DNA from: Hsuehochloa calcarea
Taxonomy: Eukaryota; Streptophyta; Magnoliopsida; Poales; Poaceae
Assembly: GCA_036346395.1 (NCBI GenBank)
Contig: CM070604.1
Coordinates: 35,429,662 to 35,493,661, forward strand
DNA: 64,000 nucleotides
Direction of reading: 5' to 3'
Below the pieces are notes generated by a model. It did no database searches. It was given only the letters and a program-made list of their open reading frames with translations, and was not told the origin of the DNA. This document shows, one piece after another, positions 1 through 11,400 of the stretch. The translations under genes were made by a program, and so were the position numbers. Position 1 is the stretch's first letter; every line of letters starts with the position of its first letter.

Positions 1-3000
1 GCATGTCGTATGGGACAGAAAGCACCGAAGCCGTCAAAGAAAGTACTGCACCATGGATGGTAGCAATAGTGTGCCCCGACTTTGAAGCTCTACAAAGTGC
101 AAAAAACAACGGGTTAACAATCAATAACATGAAAAGACTGTTAACATCAGAACCAGCATAAAGTTTACCCTCTCCGTGTATCAAGGATACTTTGGGCTTG
201 TGCATATGATCTATCACGGAAATCCTTCGATAGATCTTTGTCTATACCCTTCATTAAGCTTGCAAGAACACCAGCAGCATGCTCCCTAACCTGAATACAT
301 AACAGCAGAATTCATACAATTGACCGCAGATGTGTTCATTAGAGGATCTTCAGTGACAACAGTACTAGCATATGTATGCCTTGTGCCAAGGCAAAGGCTA
401 GAAAGTAGAGATCTTGATGTGGTTCATTTTTTTCATCAGTTGTACAGATTGTACACATTTTCTTGTATAACACAAAAAGGGAAAAGAATACATGCCAAAT
501 AATCATAGACTTGCCTCGACTTGGTTATCCACAAGTAACTTCTCAATTGTTTGCCAAATTTGTGATTTCTCTGAGCCAGAAAGCATGAATGTGTGCCTGT
601 GACAAAGGTAATTTAGTGCATTTACTTCCCAATAGCTCCAAGATGACTGGGGGAATCACAAAACCACATTAACTAAAGCAACATTATCCCATAAAAAGCT
701 AGAGAAACATTATAGATCTGTAAGTACAAGAGAAAATATGTTTATATCACCCTTAATGAGAATACTCAATATAGGAAATGATAACGCCTCACAAGTCATG
801 GCACGCTACAACACAAAAAGTCAGTGTGGTGTTTGTAGCAATGACCTAGATTTTGGAATTAACGAGGTACTATTAAGCTACATCTTGTGGGAAGATGAAT
901 ATATTGCAATTGATGATTGTATCGAGACTCGAGGGCGGTTTATATAGAGTACAAGGTTTGGAGGGCAAGAAGCTTCTCCTAGAGATAAGGCAGGTATCAC
1001 AGGATTACAAATCCTAAACTACCAAATATAGAGGTATGCCAATATACTCTAAACATCCCCCCGCAGTCGTAGCGGTAGTGTCGCGGACAGCAGGAGTGTC
1101 GCGGACGGTCAGATTGGAGAGGAAACCGAAGGTAGGGAACCATCGGACCGATGAAGACAGAGAAGGACCTAATCAGCGTTGACGAAGACGGTTGCGTCGA
1201 CGATAGCAATGTTGACCACCGGCAATGACACTGCAGCCCGAAGGGGCAATGCAGCGGCAGCCCATGCATGTCAATGGCATGACTACAAGTGCGGGCTCCC
1301 GGTGGTGCGACGGCTCGTACTCGCAGACGACGGTCCGACGATGATGATCCAGCGTGATAACGACGGTAGACGGGGCGCTCGGAAGGCCATGGAGGGAGGG
1401 CCGTGTCGACGAGTGCGCCGCGTCACGCCATGACATCATCGGAGGAGAGGAGGCGCTGGAGAGGTCGAAGCCGAGGCGGTGAAGTTCGGAGTCGAGGAAC
1501 GTCGTGGGTCGGCAAGGCGATGCAAACCGATCTATGATCGGAAAAAAGAAGAAGAGAAAACCCGATCTGAAGATGACCGGGGAAAACTCTAATTGGTAGC
1601 TGATCAAATGATCGGCAACATGACTTAAACTACGGGTTGCGCAGCTCTCGGGAGAGATCATGGAGATGAGATCATCTCCCAGGGGCGGCGCGGCGGAAGC
1701 TGTGGAGGCGGTGGCTGAGGAGCGGCACCGCTCTGATACCATGTGGGAAGATGAATACACTGCAATTGATGATTGTATTGAGACTCGAGGGCGGTTTATA
1801 TAGAGTACAAGGTTTGGCGGGCAAGAAGCTTCTCCTAGAGATAAAGCAGGTATCACGGGATTACAAATCCTAAACTACCAAATATAGAGATATGCCAATA
1901 TACTCAACACATCTTTCACAATGGGCATGAAACTAGGGAAGAACAATACTGGGCAAACCGACAACCAAAAGAGAGGATTTGAACCTGTATGTAAAGGTCC
2001 TGAGATACGATAACAATGCAGATCTGGTCCGCCAGTTAGGATCATTGACTGAAGAAAGGATAGTCAAAATAGCAGTTTCAAGAAAAGGACGCCGTAAAAT
2101 CCTCCACTTCAGCAACTCAAAAGCTGACTTTGCAAGTAATGACAAATCTTTATTTGATGTTTCCTGCAAATACATAACAGGCAGTCAAAGTGTTAGAATG
2201 CATTTATTAATTCTAACAAAAGCACCCATCTCTGCCAGAAAGATCACCCAAAGTCTCTGAAGTGTGAACATTGTTTTTCGGAAGAAAAAAAATCTAAACT
2301 TTAAAAAAGTTTATTAGCCAGAATCAACTTCAGTTATCATTGAACTATGGTGGGAATACTACGACCCGTTAATACAAGAGATCACATAGCTTGGAAAGAA
2401 ATTTCAATTTTAAGAAGCCTATATCAAGAAAATGAAAAGATAAATTTCTTCACCTTCAGCATTATTATTTTAGTAGAGAAATAATAATCTGAATAAGCCG
2501 TTAAAAAACAAGTGTGCAAAGCAAAAACCCCCTTCCTTTAAGAAAGGGTTATGTCACCATGGCAAAATTAACAGAATGTATACCTGTAATGATAGAACAG
2601 GGTATATGAGCCCAATAATGACATCTAGTAGAACAGAAGATCTCCCAGACTTCAGAGATGCAATCATGAAGTGAAAAATCTGCAAAACAAACCAAAAAAG
2701 CCTTAAGGCTGAAATGAAGCAAATGAATAGTACACTTTTCAACTTGGAGAAAGACATAAAATAAGCACCGTTTCCATTCTTTTAGAGTCAGCCTCCTCTT
2801 TGTTATCCAAGACAATTTCAGTAACCAAATCTGATGTCGACTCCAGTTGCTTAGATTGAATACTGTTTTGTATATTCACAGATAATTCAGTAGCTCCATC
2901 TGTCAAACGTTTAGACCAATATTCATTTCCTGTTTGTTCAGTCATGCTTACATCCCCACAAACTTCTCCTGGTGAACATGCAGGTCCAAATGATCCAGAT

Positions 3001-5477
3001 AGTCTCATATTTGAGCATGCAACACACATAGCCACACCGATTGCTTCTCTTACCTAAACTCAAAATGAAAAAAGCAAAATTAATTAGACTTAATTTTGTT
3101 CCAAGACAATTACTATATCTTTACAATATGGGTTCCATCTTATTGGTAACTTGTCAAACCAGCCAGCACAAGCACAAGGTAAACTCAGCCAATTTTACGT
3201 AGGTGTGTTCAGCAACAATTGGGAAGGGCAATGGGAGTTTAGCGGAGGGAGTTGTTATGGTGTGGAGGCCACAGGACGTGGTGCAGCAGCAGCAGCATGT
3301 CGTGTGCACAGCCGGCCACACGAACTATGGCCTCCATGCCATAACAGGAGTTTATGGTGGGAGTAGGCATGAGAGTTTGATTCTGCCATATCCTTTGCCA
3401 GAGAGCTTGATTCTGAAAAGTTTAGTGGGTTAGATTTCTTTTCCCTCTTCTTTTTTTGATTGCTTGCTCTATCCATAAAGAAGTATTGTAATTCTTCCTT
3501 TTCTTCTTTCTTTTTGGCCCCTTTTTCGATGGAAGTGTGGGAATTTCTTGGAACTTAATAGTATGCCAACCCTTTTATTTACCAAAAAGGAAAAATAAGA
3601 AGAACAGGTGTTCTTTGTCTTTTTTATAACTTCAGCTTCCGAGTTGGTTTGAATTTGAATTGAAATGCCGGGATAAGGAAGAAAAACCTCCTAACATATC
3701 TAAAAATATTGAGCCTTTTTTATCTAAGTTTGTAGTATATGTCACCTATATATTTTCCATTTTGGAAATTTTCGAATTGATGCATAAATTGTGCATCTTG
3801 CAATTAATAAAAAATATGTATACATTTTCGGTATGGAGTTATACTTGTGCCAATACTCAAAACTAATTTATTCATAGAATTCAACATGTATAAGGAGTTC
3901 TATTGTATCCTCCGGTAGCCCGAAGCGAAGTGTGGAACTGTGGACACATCTGATTACTAGGCCAATCAGCCACCAGAAGATAGTTTAAGCCTTAATACAA
4001 GCCTGATCCAGTCTATAGGAACCTGAGCCAGCACATAGTATAACCCTGATACAGTTATAGGAACCGAGGATCAACTAACCTACCTGAACAACAATATACA
4101 TACCATCAACATAGTCAGACCCTAAATCCAATTGATTAGTGAAGGGGACTGAAATTTGCGACATACTTTATAACAGTCAAAGAAGTCCTTTTAGGACAAA
4201 AGGAAAGCCATTTTCTTACATAGGTCAAGGAAATGTTCTTCAGGTGTGACGGTATCAACTCAAATTAAGAATAATGAAATAAAAAGGGCAACTCAAAAGT
4301 TACCCTACACTAGAGTGATTTAACATTACCTGCGCAGATGAGTGACTCATGTTGTCAAGCAGCTCATCAAGAATTTTAACATGGTATTGCTCCTCTGCTG
4401 GGGACATTTTAGGTGGAGAAATTTCGATTAGAGCAACAGAGAGAAAAGAATATCTCTTGGCAAGTACGCTAGTTGCCATAGATTGAGGAACTGGTGTACA
4501 TAAGCAATCTAATACTTTCTGCCTGAGAACAGGAGCACGAGTTCCAGATCTTTCCTTCCCAGTAACAGCATACCGAATGCAAGCTGCCCATTCAGGAACT
4601 GATTCCACAGATGGAGCTAACATAATCTTCTGCAACTGAAGCATCAACCAGTTGTTCCCGGACTCCAAATTCCCAGTGACATCAGAGTGAAGCATCCCTG
4701 CCATAGCTTCAGCTGCCACACACTGTCTTGATCTTTCTTTGGAACTCAGAAATTCTTCCAGTGCAGTCTGAAGTGAAGACATTACTGGCATTCCGCATTG
4801 CTGTATAAGCCTTTTAAATATCCTAGCAAAGCTGGAATAGAACGTGTCACCGCCCACTAATGATATCCAACTAGGAGTGCGTGGCCACGAGGCAGAGAAA
4901 TCGAAATAGAAGTAAGTGATTGCTTTATCAGATCCGCTTTGAAAAGATGAAGCTCCATAACTCGCTTTTGATGAACCATCATTATCAGAAATAATATGGA
5001 CATGAGATAGGCTGTTTAGTGTCTCATTCATGAATCCTTCTTCCCGGATTATCTCATTTAAAATTTCTCCTGTTGACAAAATGTTGCATTCTTCGGGGTG
5101 ATCTAATGATTGTTGTGAATCTTGCACAGAAGCCTTATGAGGTGATCCTTGTAATAATGTGTTCAGAGCAGATATTGCAAGCATTCTTGAGTGGGGGAGT
5201 TGACTCTTCAAATTCCTTAAGAAATGACCTAACATAAAACAGTCATTTTAAACAATGAAGCTCATGAAAGAAATACCAACGTTGGTCTTTTAGGAACATG
5301 AAGATGGAAAATTATGACAATGAAATACAAGTTCCATATAACAAATATGAAGAAACTACCAAAGAGAGCGGGCTATCCATACCAGCAGTTTCCGCCATGA
5401 TTTGTGAATATATGTCAGATTCACTTCTAGATGCCAAAATTAGCAATAGAAGTACTCTATTGGCCATCAAATTGTAC
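1..5477 (-). CDS. PA200: PA200 exons 26-33 (C-terminal segment, partial)
   Basis: Exons in transcript order are 5383-5477, 4330-5228, 2769-3053, 2584-2679, 1985-2163, 515-596, 169-290 and <1-89. Exon 27 is the largest at 899 bases (about 300 residues). Exons 32-33 match the conserved PSME4 C-terminal domain (DUF3437), seen in REHAAGVLASLMKGIDKDL and the motif LSVPYDM. The domain is cut by the window edge after about 30 residues of exon 33, so the stop codon and the proteasome-binding tail are not visible. Intron 31 (291-514) has a GC donor. Intron 30 (597-1984) carries a TRIM-like element. Intron 27 (3054-4329) is 1.3 kb and holds an inverted repeat but no coding signal. Confidence 0.92.
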
Positions 5478-8400
5478 CTGAAAATATACAACTTTCAAGT
5501 TTCAGTATAGACTTATGTAAATGGCTGCAAGATATTTATGATTGAGAATAAATTATTAAAAGGAAAAAGGAATAGTAGATTTTGGAATCATTGTCTTTGT
5601 AGAAGTGCTATACATGGACTGCTTCTAAGGACAAATCAGCACAGAAGATAGCATCAGACGAACAGAGTATTTTTCTCGCAAATTTGAACCAAAATTTGAA
5701 TTTTTTTTTATGGAACACCAAAAAAAGTATTAGCTATTGGTTATTTATTACATTTCTGTACAAGTCAGATTCGTCCAGTTCCAACAAGACAAATATCAAC
5801 CCTCGCCTCTTTAAGGCGTCTGCCATCACACATCACATTGTCAACAACAAGCAATATTGTGCTCAAGTAGCCAGCTGCATATATTGTTAGAAGATATTCT
5901 GACATCTTGTTGGATCTTGTAAGGGCAATATGGGGATTTCTCATTTTGAGAAAAGATTAAAAGAGAAAAGAAAAGGGTATTGGATGGGCCCACCTATCTG
6001 TGGAAGAATGGGGAGATAAGGCTGGAGCTTCTGGCTCCAACCCTATTGATTTCTTCAATCATGCGGAAAAAGGGGGGTCTGTCCCATGCTCGGGGCCGTG
6101 GTTGGAGAAAATCAAAGGGGGCGGCGCTGGAGGCGGAGATGGGTCGGGCGCTTCGGGCGCTGGGGGTTACAACCAGGGATGGAAATCCCGGCCGGTTACC
6201 GCCGGTAACCGGCCTTACCGGTGGGCGGCGCGATTTGAAATCCCGGCCGGTTTTTTCGGAGTTTGCAAATTCAAATTTCGGTTGATTTTTAAGCAAATTT
6301 AAACGAATTTTGACCGAGTTTTTCCCAGGAAAACTGGTAAACGGCCGGTTACCGGCACCGGCCGCCAGCCAAGAATTGTGCCGGGAACGGTTTTTGAATC
6401 CATGGTTACAACCATCAGGTCGCCCTCCCTTCATTCTGTGATTCAAAAGGGGGTGGAAAATCCTTTTCTGAATTAGAAGAACAAGAGAAATATTCCCCAC
6501 TGATTTTCGGTTGCTGCTTCTCGGTTCTTGATCTTCTTCGATTACAACCATCAGAAGTTGGATTCCTTCTTATGCCATTTTCTATGTGTACTCGGTGGAA
6601 CATTGGGGAGATCAATTAAAGTTCTTGTGGTCGACTTTGTTTTGACCCGAGGAGGAAGAAGCTGTCTGGTTTGATTCTTGTGGTGCTCGATGAAGAGGAG
6701 TTCTTCGGCCAAGTGTTCCTGGTAACTTGTGTGGCTCATCCTATACCTCAACTTCTTTCTCCGGTATACTCCAAAGGAAGAAGGGTGGCACTGTATCTCC
6801 AAATACCTTGGCAAAAGGTTTTCTAGGACAGCATCTATTGGACGTGCCTTGCATGATATCATATGGGTTGTTTTGATTACCATCTGTGCTGTGAGTATTT
6901 CTACATTTCATTTGTGCTTCACTTTGGCTATATATTTATGTGCTTGATTGGCTTCAAATTCTGTATTTGATTGTGCACTGAGAGATAGCAAAGTGGGTTA
7001 CTATGGGCTCGGTTGGTCAGCTCTGTTATGAATGTCATATCTGAAATCAATTTGATAATTGGAAACAATCTTGAGCTAAATCTTTTGCTTTCTGTTGTCA
7101 GTTATAATCTGTAACTTTATTCTTTCTGGTTGTCCGTTCTGTATGAATTCAGATTATCCTTGTATGACCTAGTTGATCTTTGTGAGATTCTTACATAGTT
7201 ATTCTCAATCTGTGGATAAGGCTTATTGCTGAAATGTTCTTGTGATTATCCTGATATCATTGCTCAGTTATTGCCTTCTGTTGTCTCGATGGATATATTC
7301 ACTCTAATAGTCTTTTGATAATCTGTGAACTGAAAGTTTAGTTTGCCACTAATTTGACATTCATTAAGAAAGTTTTAGGTTCAGCTCAAGATCTGTTTGA
7401 TAATTGTCAAATTTGATTAGTGAAGATATATTGACTGATGTACTGAGATTGTAAAGGTTAAATCCTTTGCATCCAGCGTGCTGAGAGCACTCTTTAACAT
7501 CAATTCTCTGAGCATTATGCTGAGCTCTTTAATATACATGTGGTATTTGTTTAGCATTTTATTCAGTTTAAATGACTTGGAGGATTTACATTTGAATATG
7601 TTGATTTGGTCATTTGATTGCTGGTGGTTTAATGCTTTATTGTTTCATAATTGTGCTGGAATTAATTATGATTATTTGCTAAAACTGCACATTTCACAAC
7701 AATCCAGAAAACCTAACTTTGAAGGAATGGCTTCATCGTCAGATGTCGTTAAGTCGGAAGTGTTTGATGGTGCTAACTTTAAACGTTGGCAAGCTAAAAC
7801 CAAACTTTGGCTGACTAACCTCGGACTTTTATGGGCCGTTTCAAATCCACCGATGTTTCCTTTGAAAACCATTGAGATGACGCGGTGGGAGGATGCGAAC
7901 AATTCAGCCCTAGCTAGGTTGTTAGTAGTCTTATCCAACCGGTTATTCGACGTGTATGTCAATTTCACTAATGCCAAACAACTCTGGGACGAATTAGATG
8001 AGAAGTATTCATTAGATGAGAAGTATTCCAAAGGGGATAATGGTAACGAGTCCTTTATTACTCTGCATACTTGAACTACAAGATGGTAGAGGGACGGTCG
8101 GTGATGGAGCAGCTCCATGAGCTTCGACTCCATGTACGTGATCTTAATCAGTACGACTTGTCTCCTACCAGAGAGTTTTCAAGTTAATGTTATTTTGGCT
8201 AAGTTACCGCCCTCGTGGCATGACTTTGTGACCGCCTGACGGCATATAAAGGAGCGCTTGACACTCAATGAGTTGTCAGCAGCTATTAATGTCGAGGAGC
8301 GGGCAAGAGCCGGTCATGATTATTAAGGCATCTAAGCGTCGCCTAAGCGGTAAGGCGCCGTGAGGAGTCAAGGCGTCGCCCCCGCCTTGCCGTCGCTCGT

Positions 8401-11400
8401 CGCCCGTGCGGTGTTGGAGAGCCAGGTTCGGGCGGGAGGGGGAGTAGAGGAGGCCCCATGCGCCGGATCCGGGTGCGAGAGAGCTTGGGGCGACGTCGAG
8501 GAGCCGGAGCCGGACAGGAGGGGGGAGCAGGGGAGGCTCGACGGCGCGTGAAGGAGCAGGAGAGGCTCAACGGCGCGTCGGGGGAGCAGGTTCTCCACCT
8601 CCACCTCCTCCCCCTCCCTCCCCGGCTCCCCCTCCCTCCCCGGTCTCCACCTCCACCTCCACCTCCCCGGGACCCCGGCTCCCCTCCCTTGACCTCCCTC
8701 CCTTCTCCTCCTCCTCCCTTCTCCCGACGGCGGCCGGACTCCCCTGGACATATGGAAGGGAGGCCGGAGGGAGGGGAGGGGAGGCCGGATCTTGGGAGAA
8801 GGCCGGTCACGGGTCGAGCAAAGAAAGAAGCAGAGAGAGGGAGAGGCCGGATGCCGAGCGAAGGAGAGAGCGCGCAATGAGATGAAGCAGAGGTTAAGAG
8901 GCGAGGCGTGAGCAAAGTGGCAATGGCCGGCCACGGCAGTGTGGCCTCGCCGGATCTTCGTGGCCTCGCTGATCTTCGTGGCCTCGCTGATCTTCGTGGC
9001 TTCCAATCGCTGTTGGGATCTTCTGCGCCTTCCAGTCTGCTGCTCTGCACTGTCGCCTTAGGATTTCTAAGGCGTCGCCTCGCCTCGCGCCTTACCGCTT
9101 AAAAGGTGTGCCAGTGACAGCAAAGGTAAGGCTCAGGTCCAAGCTCATTTAGTGGAGGTCAAGAGTGCTGGTGGCTCTGGGACTCAAAAATTCAAGAATC
9201 AGCCCAAAATCAAGCTTCAAGGAAAGAATATGAAGGAGGATGATATTGTCTGCTTTGTGTGCGGAGTGGCTGGTCATAAAGCCAACCATTGTCGCAATCG
9301 TAAAGGCAAGGGTCCTTCTCCAGCTCAGCATACGGGCCGAAAGGCCGAGGTGAATGTCGTTCCGGATAATACCAGTTCTGAAGGATATGTACCTAAGGCC
9401 TTTATGGCAAGTCCATCTATAGATTGGTGGATTGATACAGATGCTACTAGACATATTTATGTTGATCGATCGTGTTTCTCTTCTTTTCAGGGTGAAAGTG
9501 GTGGATCTGTCCTAATGGGTAACGGAGCCGCTGCTACAGTACATGGGATTAGACATGTTTGCTTCAAGCTCACTTCAGGCAAAACACTCATTCAGAAAGA
9601 CGTGTTGTACATGCCTGCAATGACTCGCAACCTCATGAGTAGGTCTATGCTATGTAGACAAGGAATAAAGCTTTTTTTAATCTAATAAGGTCGTGTTGAC
9701 CAAATTTAGCACTTTTGTGGGCAAAGGCTATGATAGATCTACTCTTGATTCGAATAATGTAAACATTTTTAATGTTTCCCATTGCAATAAATTACAAGAT
9801 GTTTGGCATTCACGTTTGTGTCATGTTAATAAATTACAAGATGTTTGGCATTCATGTTTGTGTCATGTTAACTTTGAAGTTATTGTGCGGTTAAGCAAAA
9901 TGAATTTAATTTCCAGCTATAATTATGAGAAGGGTTCAAAGTGTAAAGTGTATGTGCAAGCTAAGCAACCCCGAAAACCTTTTCATAGCATTGAAGGGCG
10001 AAGCACCTCTCCACTTGAGCTAATCGATTCTGATCTTTGTGAGATGAATGGGATATTAACTAAAGGTGGCAAAAGATATTTCTTAACTCTCATTGATGAT
10101 GCAACTAAGTATTGTTATATCTACTTAAGTCGAAAGATGAAGCTCTAAAACACTTTAAAATCTTTAAAGCCGAAGTTGAAAATCAACTAGAAAAGAAAAT
10201 CAAACGGTTAAGATCAGACCGAGGCGGTGAATACGTCTCGTTTGCATTCTCTCAATTATGTGAAGAAAGTGGAATAATTCATAAAGTTACTCCACCATAC
10301 TCACCCCAAACTAACGGAATAGCTGAAAGAAAGTACCAAACTTTATGTGACTTGGTTAACGCCATATTACAAAGTCTAGGTATGTCAGACTATTGGTGGT
10401 GTGAAGCAGTTTTCACAGCTAACTATGTCCTCAATAGGGTACCACCTCGCAATCAGGAGGAAACACCTTATGAAGGATGGAAGGGGAGAAAACCTAACTT
10501 GTCATTTCTTCGAACTTGGGGATGCCTTGCAAAAGTGCATGTGTCGTTACCGAAGAAAAGAAAGCTTGGTCCTAAGGCTGTTGATTGTGTCTTTCTAGGG
10601 TATGCTAAAACCAGCACGACTTATAGATTTCTAGTGGTTAAATCCGAGGTGGATAACATCGCTACAAATGTAATGGTGGAATCTCGGGATGCGACATTCT
10701 TTGAACATGTGTTTCCTATGAGACCAAATGAGGCCACTGAGCCTATTGGTTCAAGTGAACACTCTATTCTTCCTAGGGTGGATAACACCACTCCAGAATT
10801 TGAGTTGAGGAGTAAAAGGCAGAGGACTGAAAAGTCTTTAGGCGATAACTTTGTCACCTATGTCGTGGATGATGAACCACGAATCCTTTCAGACTGTGGA
10901 TATCATGGGGATATGCTCCAGATCTTAGGATGATGTGACAATTGGCAATGGCGTTAACGATTTGCCGTTTCACGTGTTTTCGACGCCATTTGATCTTGTC
11001 GGGCGAATCGGTCGACCGGCCGAGCGACAGTCGGCCGGTCGGGATCGATCTGACCGGCCCTAGCGGCGGTCGGACCGACAATGTCAGAAAGTGTTGGATT
11101 GAGCTGGGTCAAAAATAGAGGTAGCAAGCAAAAGAGGGGATTCTATTGCACTTGGTCTCATAATTTTTGGAGTCTCCAATCAAAAGTTCTATTGGTTTGA
11201 AATTTCCAGTAGGTTTCGGTTTTCCAGAGAGGAAAAATGGTAAGTCCCAGCTGGCAGTCTGATCGGCCCATAGGTGGCGATCAGACCGGCCAGGGTGAGC
11301 GGTCAGACCGGTCCTACGGGCGGTCGGACCGGTTTTCACTTGGTTCGTCGCCCGTCGTGGCGGTGATTTTCTGTTGTTAGGTCAAAGTCATGAGTTTCAG

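Larger units (their letters stand above)
886..1909 (-). mobile_element. TRIM-like small LTR retrotransposon in PA200 intron 30
   Basis: Two direct repeats of about 170 bp (886-1055 and 1742-1909) flank a GC-rich 0.7 kb core. On the minus strand the 5' LTR is 1909-1742 and is followed at once by TGGTATCAGAGC (1741-1730), the classic primer-binding site for initiator methionine tRNA. A G-rich polypurine tract precedes the other LTR. The element is bounded by a perfect 5 bp target-site duplication, CATCT (881-885 and 1910-1914). No gag or pol motif is seen, so it is non-autonomous. Its size fits terminal-repeat retrotransposons in miniature (TRIM) or a strongly deleted copia element. It lies in the same orientation as PA200. 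Confidence 0.88.

Noticed and set aside
1173..1856. 227-residue minus-strand open frame
   Set aside because: It lies in the GC-rich core and LTR of the TRIM-like element, crosses the primer-binding site and has no domain, so it is a by-product of base composition.
5994..6551. 185-residue minus-strand frame in the left LTR of element A
   Set aside because: It spans the MITE boundary inside an LTR, and the same region of the right LTR does not keep it.
8343..9050. Overlapping long frames on both strands rich in Pro, Arg and Gly
   Set aside because: They arise from the GC-rich insert in element A. Open frames on several frames of the same block are expected from composition and show no domain.
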